Positions 1 through 11,376 of a DNA stretch of 64,000 bases are shown here, one piece after another. Each line of letters starts with the position of its first letter. The first letter of the stretch is position 1. Below the pieces are notes generated by a model. It was not told the origin of the DNA. It did no database searches and was given only the letters and a program-made list of their open reading frames with translations. The stretch is from assembly GCA_027919835.1 (NCBI GenBank), contig JANVFP010000005.1:124001-188000 (forward strand), read 5' to 3'. This stretch comes from Lentinula raphanica (taxonomy: Eukaryota; Basidiomycota; Agaricomycetes; Agaricales; Omphalotaceae). The position numbers were made by a program, and so were the translations under genes.

Positions 1-81
1 TGGACCAGCAATAGTTGAGAGAATGAAACCACTGAGCATGACACTGCTCGCAACAAGAAGATTGAGCAATCGGATATACAT
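1..81 (-). CDS. 5' end of a probable secreted protein (partial)
   Basis: Reading the minus strand from an ATG at position 81, 27 codons stay open to the window edge. They encode a short N-region (MYIRLLN) followed by a hydrophobic stretch (residues about 5-25) ending in small residues, which looks like a signal peptide or signal anchor. The rest lies outside the window, so the product cannot be named. It is transcribed away from the dihydroxyacetone kinase gene, with about 1.05 kb between the two starts. A chance hydrophobic ORF is a real alternative. Confidence 0.35.
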   Translation of the reverse strand, partial: MYIRLLNLLVASSVMLSGFILSTIAGP

Positions 82-1134
82 GGCCGATGGCTGAGTTCTG
101 TATAGTTCGAAGACGATGATACGAAGAGAACCGCGACCAAAGTTGGATTTAGGGGATTGAGTGTTAGTACGTGAAGGGGGTACTTGCTTTTTAGAAGGGT
201 CCGTGAATGTAAGACATGGTTCTACCATGACATGATTGACCATGGAGCGCCTGTGAGATCATTGGGGAATCGTTTGTCTGATGATTCACGAGTGTGTCTG
301 AAGAAAGATTTGCGTCAATCGAGACCTGCCAGCGGTACCTAGAACCAGGAATTTTAGAAAGTAAGCCGAGTCAAAGCGATTTGGATTTTTCTGAGAGGTG
401 TTTAGTATAATTCATTCGAAGTCTTATTTTGAGGCTGCCTTCTGCAAACTTGTCGGCCATCGAGAGAACGAGATTTGAACTGAAGCAATTGGTCACCGTT
501 GAAGAGAACGAGTGGCGGCAGATGGCGGCACGAGCGGATGTTGCCGGCGGTATATGTAAGACATCGGCTTCGAAGCTGCATCGCCACCTGTCAGTGTCCA
601 AATTCCAATGCCTCTGCTTCTTGAAGTTCGAAAAGTTCGTCTCAGGTACTCTCATTCGATATGGATTTTCACTACCACTCACAGAACACGAATAAAGTCA
701 TCGCAAACAACCTCTCAAATTCCTCTTTTCTCCCTGAAGACTCGAAGTTACTGTCATCATTGGAAATGATGTGCAACTTAGATAGAGTTATTCTCCCATT
801 GTACCAACCACCGATTCTTCAAGTTCGTCTTCGCTGCCGCGTCGAATTTCTCTGTCGCGTCTCGTTTTTGCCCGTGTTCTGAGTTCAGGCTCGTTCAGGC
901 TCGTTCATTGCAGCAAAAATATCGCGGACTCAGGATTACATCAGATTAGATAAGGGTCCAACCATTCGCTCAAGGTTTTCTTACGACGGCCAGCTGACTG
1001 CTCGTCAAGTGCTCATCGACAATAGATATACTGGCTGCAACGGTTTATAAACCGCTTGCGAAATCTGCCTTAATCTACGCTTCTCCCACAATCCCACACG
1101 AGCAACATCCGTCTCTAACAAGCTATATCAGGAG
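82..1134. other. Divergent intergenic region upstream of DAK
   Basis: No convincing gene is visible. Short open frames at about 371-695 lack recognisable motifs. A direct duplication of a 10-base unit (gttcaggctc) occurs at about 886-907. The 3' end of the region holds a TATA-like box and a pyrimidine-rich leader before the kinase ATG. Confidence 0.5.
1044..1050 (+). promoter_or_regulatory. TATA-like box of the dihydroxyacetone kinase gene
   Basis: The sequence TTTATAA lies 85 bases upstream of the start codon and is followed by a C/T/A-rich leader, the usual layout of a basidiomycete core promoter. This is motif evidence only. Confidence 0.4.
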
Positions 1135-3100
1135 ATGGCATCCAAACACTTGATCAATTCACCTTCCACTCTCGTTATCGAGTCCCTCGAGGGTCTTTGT
1201 TTGTTGAATCCAGAGCTGAAACTCGACAGGGACGCCAGAGTGCTCTATAGGCCTTTATCCAACAATCCATCTCAAAAAGTCGCTTTGATCTGTGGTGGCG
1301 GCTCCGGCCATGAACCCGCTCACGCTGCTTTCGTTGGGAAAGGGATACTCTCTGCAGCTGTGTCAGGGAGTGTGTTCGCCAGTCCCAGTGGGAAGCAGGT
1401 CAGACGAGCCGTAGAATTGGTTCATCCGATCACTAGCACTGCTTCGGACGGAGCCGAAGAAGGAGCAGGAACGTTGATCATCGTCAAGAATTATACGGGG
1501 GACATTCTCAATTTTGGACTGGCCAAGGAAGCGTTGGCCTCATACCCAGCTTACGCCAAATCGGTTCGGTTCCTCACCGTCGCAGATGATGTTGCTGTCC
1601 CTCGCTCCCGGATCACACTCGTCGGACGACGGGGGCTTGCTGGAACTGTTTTGCTGTACAAGATCATTGGCGAGCTGGCTTTGGGGGGATCGAGCTTGGA
1701 TGAGGTTGAGAAGGTTGGTAAGTATGTCGCGGAAAATCTGGCTACCATTGGTGTAGCCACTGGGCATTCGCATGTGCCTGGGACTGAACGAGGACAGGAT
1801 GCCTTGGGGGAAGATGAGATCGAAGTTGGCATGGGTATCCATAATGAACCTGGAGTGCTCCGTCTACGTGGTTCGAACGGTGCACCACCTCCTTTATCCG
1901 AAATCATGCCTCGTCTCGTTAGCCTCTTGACGGCTTCTCAAGAAGAGGACCCCGAACGCGGCTGGGTCTCGTTTTCACCCTCCACCGATGTAGTGTTGAT
2001 GGTGAACAACCTCGGTGGTCTATCGCCGCTCGAACTTTCCGCTGTGTCTCTGGAGGCAACAAAAGCGATCTCAAAGAAGGGTCTACGGATCAAAAGAGTG
2101 CTGTGCGGGACGTATATGACGAGCTTGAATATGCCTGGATTCTCTTTAACTTTGTTGAAGTTACCGAGTGCGGAACAAGAAGCAGGCCAAGGGCCGAGTC
2201 AAGATCTCATTCTCTCCCTTCTTGATGCACCGTCCGAAGCCTCTGGCTGGGGATGGATATCCAATCGTCCTCCTATTGCTTTATCCGACCAGATTGTCTC
2301 GAGCTCATCATCCCCACACGGAGTTTCGTCTACCTCTCAGTCTCAGACCTCTCCTACATCTAATGAAGACCCAAAGAAGGTCAAGGAAGCCATCAAACGC
2401 GCGTGTGATGCACTTGTGCATGCTGAGCCCGAGTTGACTCGGATGGACACAGTTGCTGGAGATGGTGACTGTGGGTTGACATTGAAGGTGGGCTTCACAC
2501 ATTTGAGTCATGCAGTACTGTCGTTGATATATCTACTTCTGTATCTTAGGCTGGCGCTGAAGGTGTACTATCTCTCCTCCAGTCCAACGAGATCACCGGT
2601 CAAAATCTTCCAGAAGCCTTTGTCGCCATTGCCGGCGTTGCGGAGGACAAGATGGGCGGAACCAGCGGCGGGTTATATTCGTGGGTGTTTCCTTTTGTTC
2701 ACATCTCAATCTTTCTGTGTTCACCGTATATATCATCTTCAGGATTTTCTTCTCCGCCCTTGCACAAGGTCTCCAGAATTCCACCTCAACCGCAAAGGTC
2801 GACTGGTCCTCGGCTTTACATTACGCCCTCACCAAACTGTACACCTACACCCGCGCGCGTCCTCCGTCCCGCACGCTCGTTGATCCTCTCGATGCTTTCG
2901 TGTCTAGTTTCCACACCGAACAATCTGATGTTCTGACTGCGTTGAAGAAGGCTCAGGAGGCTGCCCGGGCCACGAAGGGGATGCAAGCCAAGGCAGGGAG
3001 AGCGGTGTATGGGGGAGGAGAGGGAGGAGAGGGAGAGATGGATCCTGGTGCATGGGGTGTGGTTGTGCTGTTGGATGCACTCATTGGAGAAGGTCATTAG
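1135..3100 (+). CDS. DAK1: Dihydroxyacetone kinase (DhaK-DhaL, ATP-dependent)
   Basis: Cytosolic enzyme that phosphorylates dihydroxyacetone (and glyceraldehyde) with ATP, used in glycerol catabolism and to detoxify dihydroxyacetone. Three exons: 1135-2487, 2550-2680 and 2743-3100, with two 62-nt GT-AG introns; 613 residues, normal for the family. The N-terminal DhaK domain has GGGSGHEP at residues 54-61 and a GHSHVPG segment whose His corresponds to the family's covalent substrate-binding histidine. A Ser-rich linker leads to the DhaL domain, with MDTVAGDGDCG (Mg-ADP binding Asp residues) before intron 1 and KMGGTSGGLYS before intron 2. Without splicing the frame runs into unrelated sequence, so the introns are firm. 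The start is the first ATG after a TATA-like box at 1044. It is convergent with the secreted-protein gene A. Confidence 0.95.
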
Positions 3101-3420
3101 GCTGAAGGGAAGTAATATCAAGCAGACAGGGTACATAAGTCTAATGAAATTCATATTGCCATATGAGAAACGAGCGCTTGAACCTTCTTGGATTCCCCAG
3201 AACCATAGGTAGGTACAAGTAAGTAAGAACAATTACATTCGTACGCGAGGTATTCAATCGGACTGGCAGTACGTACTCAAGATGTAGAGCACGTTCGTAC
3301 CATGGCACGGACCTCTAGAACCAAGATAGCTTGGCCCTCAAGCAGGGGGAGTATCATCGGGTCTGCGGAATGGCAAGCAATTAGACCGAGTGCAAACAAT
3401 CAACGAAGTGAGTAAGGTAG
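3101..3420. other. Convergent 3' region between DAK and gene A
   Basis: This 320-base stretch separates the stop codons of two convergent genes. It presumably holds both 3' UTRs. No ORF or RNA gene can be supported. Confidence 0.4.
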
Positions 3421-4571
3421 TTACTGCGAACGCCGGTTACTATCAGCCGTTGTAGTGTAAGGTTCATGTTTCACGGGGAAGGATGTTCCCGATCCCATAA
3501 AATTCAAAGCGGCCCTAACCACTTTCTTTGCGATTGGATCATGGCGCTGCATATTATACTCAATAAGCTTCGAGATGACTTGGGACGATATGGTATTCAC
3601 CTGGGACCCATCTTCAAATCTTACCCAAACATCTCTGGTAACTACTCGGCCTATGTGAGGAACTATGTTCGCTTTGTACCCCCAGATCTTCCCTTTGAAC
3701 TTCAACTTCCCTCCTTCGACCGTCAGAGAGGCTGTTTGGACGTAACCGAATACGTGGATAGTATGCGTGGCAGGTTTACCGCCGGATGCAGGGAGTGAGT
3801 GAGATCCTGAGCTGGTAATCCTCATCGTTGACTCTATCGCCCTTGTCTTGCTTGAGCCTGTATAACGGATTGGTGTTGGGATCTTCGGCAAATTCAGTCA
3901 GCTTAACGCTAGGAGCTTTAAGTTCGAGTTGCTTTTCGTATTCGTCCGGAACTACTTTCCGCATTTGTTTGAAAAACGTCTCGGTGTTCAACATCGTCTC
4001 CAAGGCTTGTTGAACCTTGATGTCCTTACCGGGATCGGTGCCGGCGTGATTGCTCTTCACTTTAGCCTCGATTTGTTGTGGCAAGAGTGGACGCTGTTCG
4101 TCATCAGCCGGAGCCTGTCGTGGCGATCGAGTCAGCGAAGGCGGAAAGTAGATCGGGATACGAATCATACGATATGATGATACGCCGACGGTTCCTCAGG
4201 CTGGGGCACAGATGAAGCGGTGAACTTGTTCTGCAGGTAAATACGCACAATCAGAAGCTGGACGTTTAACCAAAGAAATGCCGATACTCACAGGCAGAGA
4301 TTGTCGTGGCCATAAACGAGGAGATCGGGATACGATGTCATGAAATACCGGTTCCTGGGAGGTAGACAGAGAGTGCGTCGACTCGTTCTGTAGGTAATTA
4401 CACACAGTCAGAAGGCTGGATTTATAGCTTTTTATTCAAAGAAATGTCGATGCTCACAGAGTCAGAGTCCACTTCGGGATTGATAGGTACGGCAAGAGAG
4501 ATCGCGGAAAAGAGGAGGGCGACGAACGCGACACGGCGAAGGCCTTTTTTGGTACGAGAAAAGAGTTGCAT
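3421..4571 (-). CDS. Secreted-protein family, copy A (frame-disrupted)
   Basis: I do not recognise this family. Exons on the minus strand: 4571-4458, 4387-4292, 4230-4171, 4114-3601 and 3546-3421. The protein opens with MQLFSRTKKGLRR and a hydrophobic run typical of a signal peptide (cleavage near residue 28). The body shares blocks with copies B and C: LNTETFF, NPLYRL, DEDYQLRI, then VFGYVQTASL and TRDVWVRFEDG. Exon 4 is 514 nt, one more than a multiple of three, although both its flanking introns are phase 0. Beside copy C the segment after DEDYQLRIS is two bases short, so translation ends at a TAA (3776-3778) and the conserved C-terminal half lies in another frame. It is either a pseudogene, a truncated product of about 202 residues, or a sequence error. 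Introns 1 and 2 begin with nearly the same sequence, suggesting internal exon duplication. Confidence 0.6.
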
Positions 4572-5663
4572 TGTTGTCGTTGATCGATTTGTAGTCGCAG
4601 TGAAATATGAAAGACACCAGGTCGAATAGAAAGTGGATAGCTGCCAGCAGCGAAAGTGAGGGAACGAAGAATCCTGAAGATTTTCTTCCACCACTTATCT
4701 TGCTATTTGAGTCGGATATTCAAGCCGCTCGTCGGCCACGAACAGGGTGAACAAGGGCGAAACAAATGATACGCTCAGATGCGCCTTATCCGCCATTTGC
4801 TCTGTTACTGCCTCCTATTTACTCCACCTAGACGACTATTGAGTAGGCCGGTGGCTGGTGCAATGATATCGGTAAGGATGCGCTTGTTTCACTGTCCACA
4901 GTCCCATGGCTGTCCTGTGTCCTGAGTCCTGGGCCGTTCTTCACTGTTCTTCAAGATCAGGCTCATAAGCGTCTTTCACAAGATGAGATGAGATGCCAAG
5001 TGGTGCAATATCCGGATTTTTGAGTATTCTGAGAAACTAGAAGTTTGGCCCATCGCCAAGGCGGTGAGAGGCAGCAGTGAGAGCACTGAGTACTGAGAGG
5101 CAATAACTTGTAAAGGCCAACTTCACGGTGACACCGCCTCGGCTTCCCCCGGATTTGATCCGAAATAAGTTCGATGTTTCCGGTCAACGGTGTGCACACG
5201 GTGGCCTCACAGCCGAGTCGCGACGGTGGCAGTACTACTACCATCTATCGATCTCATGCGCTGGTTTTGTTCAGCGACTTACATATGACCCATGTTTGAA
5301 CAGACTCATCAGCATCTTCCACAACATGAGATGCAATATTTCTTCTAACTCTACTACTTAATCATAATTTGTCGAGCGAGGTCGAGCGCTTCAGTCTTCT
5401 TGGATTCATTCACCTTGAAAGCCACAAGTTCAAGCGAGTATGGAGCACTATGCTACAACAGTCACAGTTAACATACTACTCGATTAAGATACTCCACGTC
5501 GGTGCCAGTACTAAGACAAAAGTTTTCTCGTCAAAAGCCTTCTCGGAGGCCATTTCTACTTTGGACGACTTGGCAAGCGAGGGGCTGGAAGGAGGGACGG
5601 CCGGGCAATTGATCAGATTAAGTGTGAATCATCATGAAGCGAGTAAGATACATACCGCGAAGA
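4572..5663. other. Upstream region of gene A
   Basis: No gene recognised. About 4640-5040 is clearly similar to the upstream region of copy B (about 6700-7060) and to a relic at 7080-7320, sharing for example agatgcgccttatccgc and a gatgagatgagat tract followed by a gtgcaatat segment. It is therefore part of the duplicated unit and probably carries the promoter. Confidence 0.5.
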
Positions 5664-6652
5664 CTAGTATTCCGGCTCGTTGACGCGGTGGTATTGCAAT
5701 TCTGTCCCCTTCAGTACCCCCACAAACTTTTTGAAGGCTCTGCCTATCTTCTTCACTTTTGGGTTTGAACCAGAGATCTGCACAATGACACACATTCAAC
5801 ATCAAAAGCTCAAGCATGACTCCAAGTTGGGATGATATGGTACTAACCCTTCCGTTATAGAACTTCACCCAAAGATCCCTGAATATTTCTCCATGGCGTC
5901 CGCTACCCTTCTCTATGTACGTCCAAAGTCTCGAATGGACAAGTTCAATTTCGGGAAATGTAACTCCCATCATTTCTGTTCGTGTCAGAGAGGCTGTTTC
6001 GATGAAACCGTACACTTTGCAGACAGGATTAGATTTACTGTTGGAATTGGGGGGAGGGGGGAAAATTGAGATTCTGAACAGGTAATCCTCCTCCTTGGGT
6101 TGATCTGTAGCCTGATCGTTTTCGGGTCTAGATAACGGCTTGGGATTGGGATCCTTGGCGAATTTAGACACTTCGATCCCAAAGTCTCTATTGTTGCCGC
6201 CGAGGAGCTTTTCGATTTCCTCCTTCTCTTCGGAACGCAGACGGGAACGAAAAGTCTCGGAATTCAACATCTGCCGCACGGCCTCTTGAGCCAAACGATC
6301 CAGGTTAGGTTGTTCGTCGAAATGATTGCTGTACAGTTCAGCATTGAAACACGGTCGCAGGTCGCACTGGGGCGCAGGCGTTACCCTTAACGACCACGAT
6401 AGTTCGTCAGGTGGGAGATCTGCGGTTCGAGATAGGGCCTATTATCATGTATACAAACAGGACGGGAAGGAGTGGGTTGACGCACAGTCAGAAGGTGAAT
6501 AACTTCTTGACCAAAGGAATGTCGATACTCACCGGTAGACGATCCTTGCTTTGAAAGCCTGAGATAGGTATGGCGAGAGTGGTCGCGGAAAAGAGAAGGG
6601 CCAAGAACGTGAGACGGCGAAGGCCTTTTTTGCTGCGAGAAAAGAGTTGCAT
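5664..6652 (-). CDS. Secreted-protein family, copy B (intact)
   Basis: This is the only copy of the three with an unbroken frame. Exons: 6652-6533, 6438-5848 and 5777-5664, giving 274 residues; the introns (94 and 70 nt) are phase 0. It starts MQLFSRSKKGLRRL with a signal peptide, so export is likely. Conserved blocks include AELYSNH, RQMLNSETF, DYLFRISIF, VYGFIETASL and RDLWVKFYNG. The last exon, hidden behind an intron with donor GTTAGT, encodes a strongly basic stretch (KVKKIGRAFKKFVGV) that could form an amphipathic helix, then an acidic tail. The function is unknown; no catalytic motif is visible. Copy A lies about 1.1 kb downstream and copy C about 1.3 kb upstream in the same orientation. 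Confidence 0.75.
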
Positions 6653-7949
6653 TGTTGTCGTTGAGAAATCGATTTGTAGTTGCAGTGAAGTATGAAGGAC
6701 ACCAGGTCGAGTAGAAGATAAGTAGCTGCCAGCAGCAAAAGTGAGGGAACGAAGAGGGGAATCAATATACTGAAGATTTGCTTCCACCACGGATATCCAA
6801 GCCGCTTCTCAGCCACCTACAGGGTGAGCGAGGACAAAACAGATGACTTGATACGCCCAGATGCGCCTTATCCGCTATTTGCTCTGTCACCGCCTTACTC
6901 CACCTAGATATAACTTACTAACTTACTAATAACCACTGAACCAGGCCTGTGGCTACTTTTTAGTCTGTTACCGGTATCGATGATATCAATAAGGATGCAC
7001 CTGTTTCAGTTTGCACTCTGATGAGATGAGATGAGTGATGCAATATTCGGATTCTTGAGAAAAGAACTTGGTGATCGACTTTCGAGCGTGGCACTGAAGG
7101 AGCCTTGAAAGTTGAAGAGCTCTCGAAGAGGGGAATGAATATTCTAAATTATTTTCACCACTTATCTTGATCAATTGATTCCAAATCGCTCAGTCCTCAA
7201 CGAACAGGGCCAACAGATGCGTCCAGATTGGTTCAGATGCGCCATATGGCCATGGACTCTGGAATGCGCTTGTTTCAGTCTGCACTGTCCCATGGCTGTC
7301 CTTTACTTTTTTTCGAGGACAGCCTCATCAGCATCTTTGAGTTTCACGACATGCGATTTGATAGTAAAAGAGGTTGGAGAACATGTTACATTTGACCAAC
7401 TTCAAGTCCTTTATCGAGCGTCTGGGAGGTATAAGTTCAGAACTAGTTCAAAAGTGGACACTGATGGTTTTTCTCACTCTGAATATTAATACATTCCCGA
7501 TGCGTTCAATGCGTTCGATGTTCGCTTGATCTGGTAAAATGAGGTGAGGCAGTGAGACGCAGGTGAGAGCCCGTAGGAGCTTGTAGGAGGCAGTGAGGTG
7601 AAAATGAAACATTGACGCGTTGACGCGTCACACCCTCCGCCGTTCAACTGCACACTCATTCATGCTCTTGATGCACTCATCCAGTTTTCACACCAAAAAA
7701 AGTGCTCTGCGATAACGGCTACATTCGTACAATCGAGATACCCAAGACCGGCGGTGACCAAAACGTTTTCACGTAGAACACGTTCGTACCATGACACGGA
7801 ACGTCAGGGTTAAAACAGTCTATGCACTCCGAGCCCCTCAGGCGGAGGGCGTATTGGCTGAAGGAGGAGCGCGCCTGGTGAAAAAGCGGTAAGATAAAGT
7901 GTGAACAGTCACGGAGCGAGTAAGGTAGTTACTGCATAGCCTGTTCCGA
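6653..7949. repeat. Duplicated upstream flanks, including an orphan relic
   Basis: About 6700-7060 is the upstream flank of copy B and resembles that of copy A. A second similar flank begins about 7080 (cttgaaagttgaagagctc onwards) and runs to about 7320. It shares caccacttatcttg, cgaacagggc, cagatgcgcc and tcccatggctgtcc with the flank of A, yet no family gene follows it. About 7500-7560 resembles 9110-9170, upstream of copy C (shared cttgatctgg and gaggcagtga). The stretch reads as the remains of at least one lost copy. Confidence 0.5.
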
Positions 7950-8917
7950 CTATCTGCCAGGTTCTCCGGATAGGGGAACACTTGGGTTAAACGACGAAAG
8001 AGCCTTACTAAAGCCTTTGCTTAGTTTCTTCTTCGTCGACATACTGGGCTACACAATACATGTTAAGCTTCGAAATGACTTTGGACAATAGGGTACTAAC
8101 CTCCACCCCGTCTTGAAACCTTACCCAAACATCCCTCGATTTTGTCCTAACTCCCGAGTGAGGTTCTATGGAGACTCTGTATACCCAAATCATCCCATTG
8201 ACCGACTTCCCTTCGGCGGATGCGGATGCAGATGTTAGAGAGGCTGCCCGGATAGGACCATATACGTAGAACCGTTCAGGTTTGCCGTTAGATACTGAGA
8301 ATAAGAGTATGACTCTGAACTGGTAGTCCTCATCCCTGACTGCATAATCCTTGTCTTCTTCGAGGTGGTATGTCGGGTTGGTATCGGTATCCTCCCTGAA
8401 TACAGACACTTCGATACTAGGAGCTTCGAAAAGCTTCCGGTATTCCTTGCCCGGGAGTGCCTCCCGCAGACGTTTGAAAAAGGTCTTGGTGTTCAACATC
8501 GTCTGTACGGCATCCTTAACCTCATCGATCTTACTATCCACGACGCTGGAACCGGGGTTGACGTGATTGCTTTCCACTTCAGCCTTGATGAGTGACAACA
8601 GCGGTTGCTGGTCGCCCTCGGTGGCCTGAGTGTTAGACTTGAATAGCCATACACGAGGTTGGAGAACAGATCGAGTTACAATATCATGAGATACCGGTTC
8701 CTGGGAGGTAGACAGAGAGTGGGTTGACTCGTTCTGTAGGTAAATAAGCACAGTCAGAGGCCGCTTGGATGACTTTGCATTCAGAGGAATGTCGATACTC
8801 ACAGACTCAATGTCCACTTCGGGATTGATAGGTACGGCAAAAGTGATTGCGGAAAAGAGGAGGGCCACGAACGCGACGCGGCGAAGGCCTTTTTTTGGTG
8901 CGAGATAAGAGTTGCAT
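7950..8917 (-). CDS. Secreted-protein family, copy C (one-base shift in the signal peptide exon)
   Basis: Exons: 8917-8803, 8733-8101 and 8048-7950, with phase-0 introns of 69 and 52 nt. The body is fully open and conserved with copies A and B (MLNTKTFFKRLRE, NPTYHLEEDKDY, DEDYQFRVI, VYGPIRAASL, RDVWVRFQDG). Exon 1 is 115 nt, not a multiple of three. The lysine codons after the start contain seven A bases where A and B have six, which throws the signal peptide out of frame with the body. This is either an inactivating insertion or a homopolymer sequencing error. The last exon encodes a basic Lys-rich segment (KKKLSKGFSKAL) like that of copy B. The function is unknown. Confidence 0.65.
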
Positions 8918-9729
8918 TGTTGTCGTTAAGAAAGCGATTTGTAGTCGTAGGTATGAAGGACACCAGGTCAAGTAGAATGCAAGTAGCTGCCAGCAGCCGA
9001 AGTGAGGGAACCAAGAGGAAAAATGTAGGGTTTGAAAACTTGTTCCATTACTTAACTAGTAGCAGCACTCGGCTTTGAAGTGGCACTCCCGTTGAGATTT
9101 GATACATCTTAGTGCGTTTGATGCTCGTTTGATCTGGAAGAACGGAGAATGAGGCAGTGAAAGATGGTGAGCATATAATGAGTAAACTTACCGCCACAGA
9201 GTCACCAGCTCTTACTACCGTCGGACCACATTGCTGCAGGCTAGGCGCCAATTCCATCGCAGCGCCGCAGCCTAACTCTGAGCATATAGTGCTCTTCCTT
9301 CTTGCTTGCTCACCCTATTGCAATTCAGAACGAATTCGTACATGGTCTTACCTCTGCAACCTGAAGAATACACCAGGCTGTTCATCGCAAACTAGTGACA
9401 AAGAAAGAACGACATGGAGTTCATGAATTGAATACGGAGAGTCTCTTCCTTGTTTTCTGATGCCTGCTGCCTGTATTGATTAGTGGTTCAATAGCGATTT
9501 CTGAATGCCAAATGAAAAAAAAGTTCAGTTGAAAGTTTGAAGTTTGCCAAGAGTCGCATGCGGGCTGGCCGAACCGGCGCTTTGAAAAATGCGTAGAGGG
9601 GTAAGGCGAACCTGAAATCTGCCATTCTTCCTTCTCAACCTCCATCTCCCCCCAATCCTTCATTTCATACCCCGCCGCAGCATACCAAGCGGCTGTAATC
9701 CCTTCGCTCGTACCTTCACCGCCCGAGTT
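8918..9729. other. Intergenic region between gene C and the plus-strand GT25 gene
   Basis: Divergent promoter region. It contains the weakly conserved upstream flank of gene C (to about 9200) and a C/T-rich stretch just before the glycosyltransferase start (about 9620-9720). No gene is supported. Confidence 0.4.
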
Positions 9730-11134
9730 ATGTTCTCAATGGGCGGGTTAAAGGCCCGCCATGTCCAGCTTATCGCCATATCCATATTTGTGCTCTACAT
9801 GTATTACACCTACGTGGCCTTCAACGACTCCAATCAATTCGCCCACGTCGAAACGGAAACGAAGAGCGCGCCGCTCTCACAGTCTCCCTCACATCCTCCA
9901 AACAACCTCTCGTTTTCAGCCCAAGTCGGTACAGCTCGAGCAATCTCGCCCTTTGCTCATAACACCCATTCACGCACATTAGGAACCGGCGCTCTCTTCG
10001 TCATATCACTCAAACGTGTCGAGTCTCGGCATAAGCAGATGAACCTACTTGCGAAAGCCCTCGATCTAGATTTCACATACATCGATGCTACAGATGCAAA
10101 ATCGTCCGGAGCTTATGGTCTACCGAGACTCGAGCGAATCATTGACCGTGTGAGGTGGCAGCGAAATCGTTTGGACGAAGAAGATATCAAAGACGGTTCA
10201 ATGATAGCTGGGAATCACCCGAGACCGTCGGATAACAATCCTAACCTGATACTTGATGCGTTCCCGTTCAGATGGTCGAAAGATGCGTTGGATAACTTGG
10301 CTGATCCTTTGGCGAACGACGAACTCGGGATCTCAGGTTCTGATTATTGGACGTTGGAGTTGGAGCGTTCAGAATCTGGCGAAGGTTTGGAAGAGGCAAA
10401 AGCTTGGGAGGCACGGCATCCCATGCCCGCTCATTGGCAAGATCCAGCGTGGAGAAAGTCCCGGGAAGCTTTGGTCCATCCTGCGTTTGTCATGAATAAT
10501 ATGGAAAAGAGTCAACACATCGCTCCTCCTGATGTCGCTTGTGCTGATTCGCATATACGTGCCATCAAAGAAATCATACGAAGAAGTGAGTACATTATCA
10601 GTCCTTTCAGATTGGATATTTCAACCTCAGGGTTTCTCTCTAGAACTTGACTCTGCTATCATCTTTGAAGACGATATCGACATAGACTTTTCCATTGAAC
10701 GAATACTACAACATGAATGGCCCTTACTTCCTTCAACTTGGGATGTCCTCTACCTTGGACACTGTTGGTCCGCAACCGAGCCTGTCCAACCTCTCATCCA
10801 CCCAAAAGCGACTTACCTCCGCAAAACTCGACACACCTTATGTCTGCACGCCTATGCCGTATCCCTTCGAGGCGCCTACAAACTCGCTCGGTTCCTTCGC
10901 TCGCCTGACTTTGCCTATTCACGGCCCATAGATCATCTTATCAAAGATCTGATTCAAATGCATTACCTAGAGAGTTACACGTTCGTCCCGGCATTAGTCG
11001 TTCAGACGAAGGAGGAGGAGAGTCAAATCAGGGTGGGGCAGACGAATAGTGCGTGGAAGGATATGAGTGGGGAGTGGCTGGTTGATTCGACGAGGGAGAG
11101 GATAGCGATGGTTAGGAATATGACTGGTGGATAA
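9730..11134 (+). CDS. Glycosyltransferase family 25, type II membrane protein (copy 1)
   Basis: Two exons, 9730-10585 and 10644-11134, with a 58-nt intron; 448 residues. Residues about 11-28 form a hydrophobic anchor, so the enzyme is probably Golgi or ER lumenal. The glycosyltransferase domain starts at about residue 90 with GALFVISLKRVESR, typical of the LPS-type GT25 family, followed by the DADFTY-like LDFTYIDATDA. After the intron comes IIFEDDIDI, the acidic EDD motif expected to bind the metal and nucleotide sugar, and HAYAVSLRGAYKLARFL. The family transfers galactose or related sugars to glycans or proteins; the acceptor here is unknown. A close paralogue lies at 14877-16335 on the opposite strand with the same intron position. 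Confidence 0.85.
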
Positions 11135-11376
11135 ACTAGAGGTATACATATGTCATTTTCCTAGTCTGTGGTAACACTGTAGTCTATACCGGCCGAGTTA
11201 TGACACTCAAGTAATGTCTTATAATGCACACCTTAGTTGTGTAGCCATATCCTGACTGAGTGTCTCCATCGTCGTGTAATGACATTACTAGAATCCTGAG
11301 GTATATATATCGACACATCCCTTTACTTTGGAAGAAAACAACGGTGTATATCTAATAACACGCCCGACCACACATC

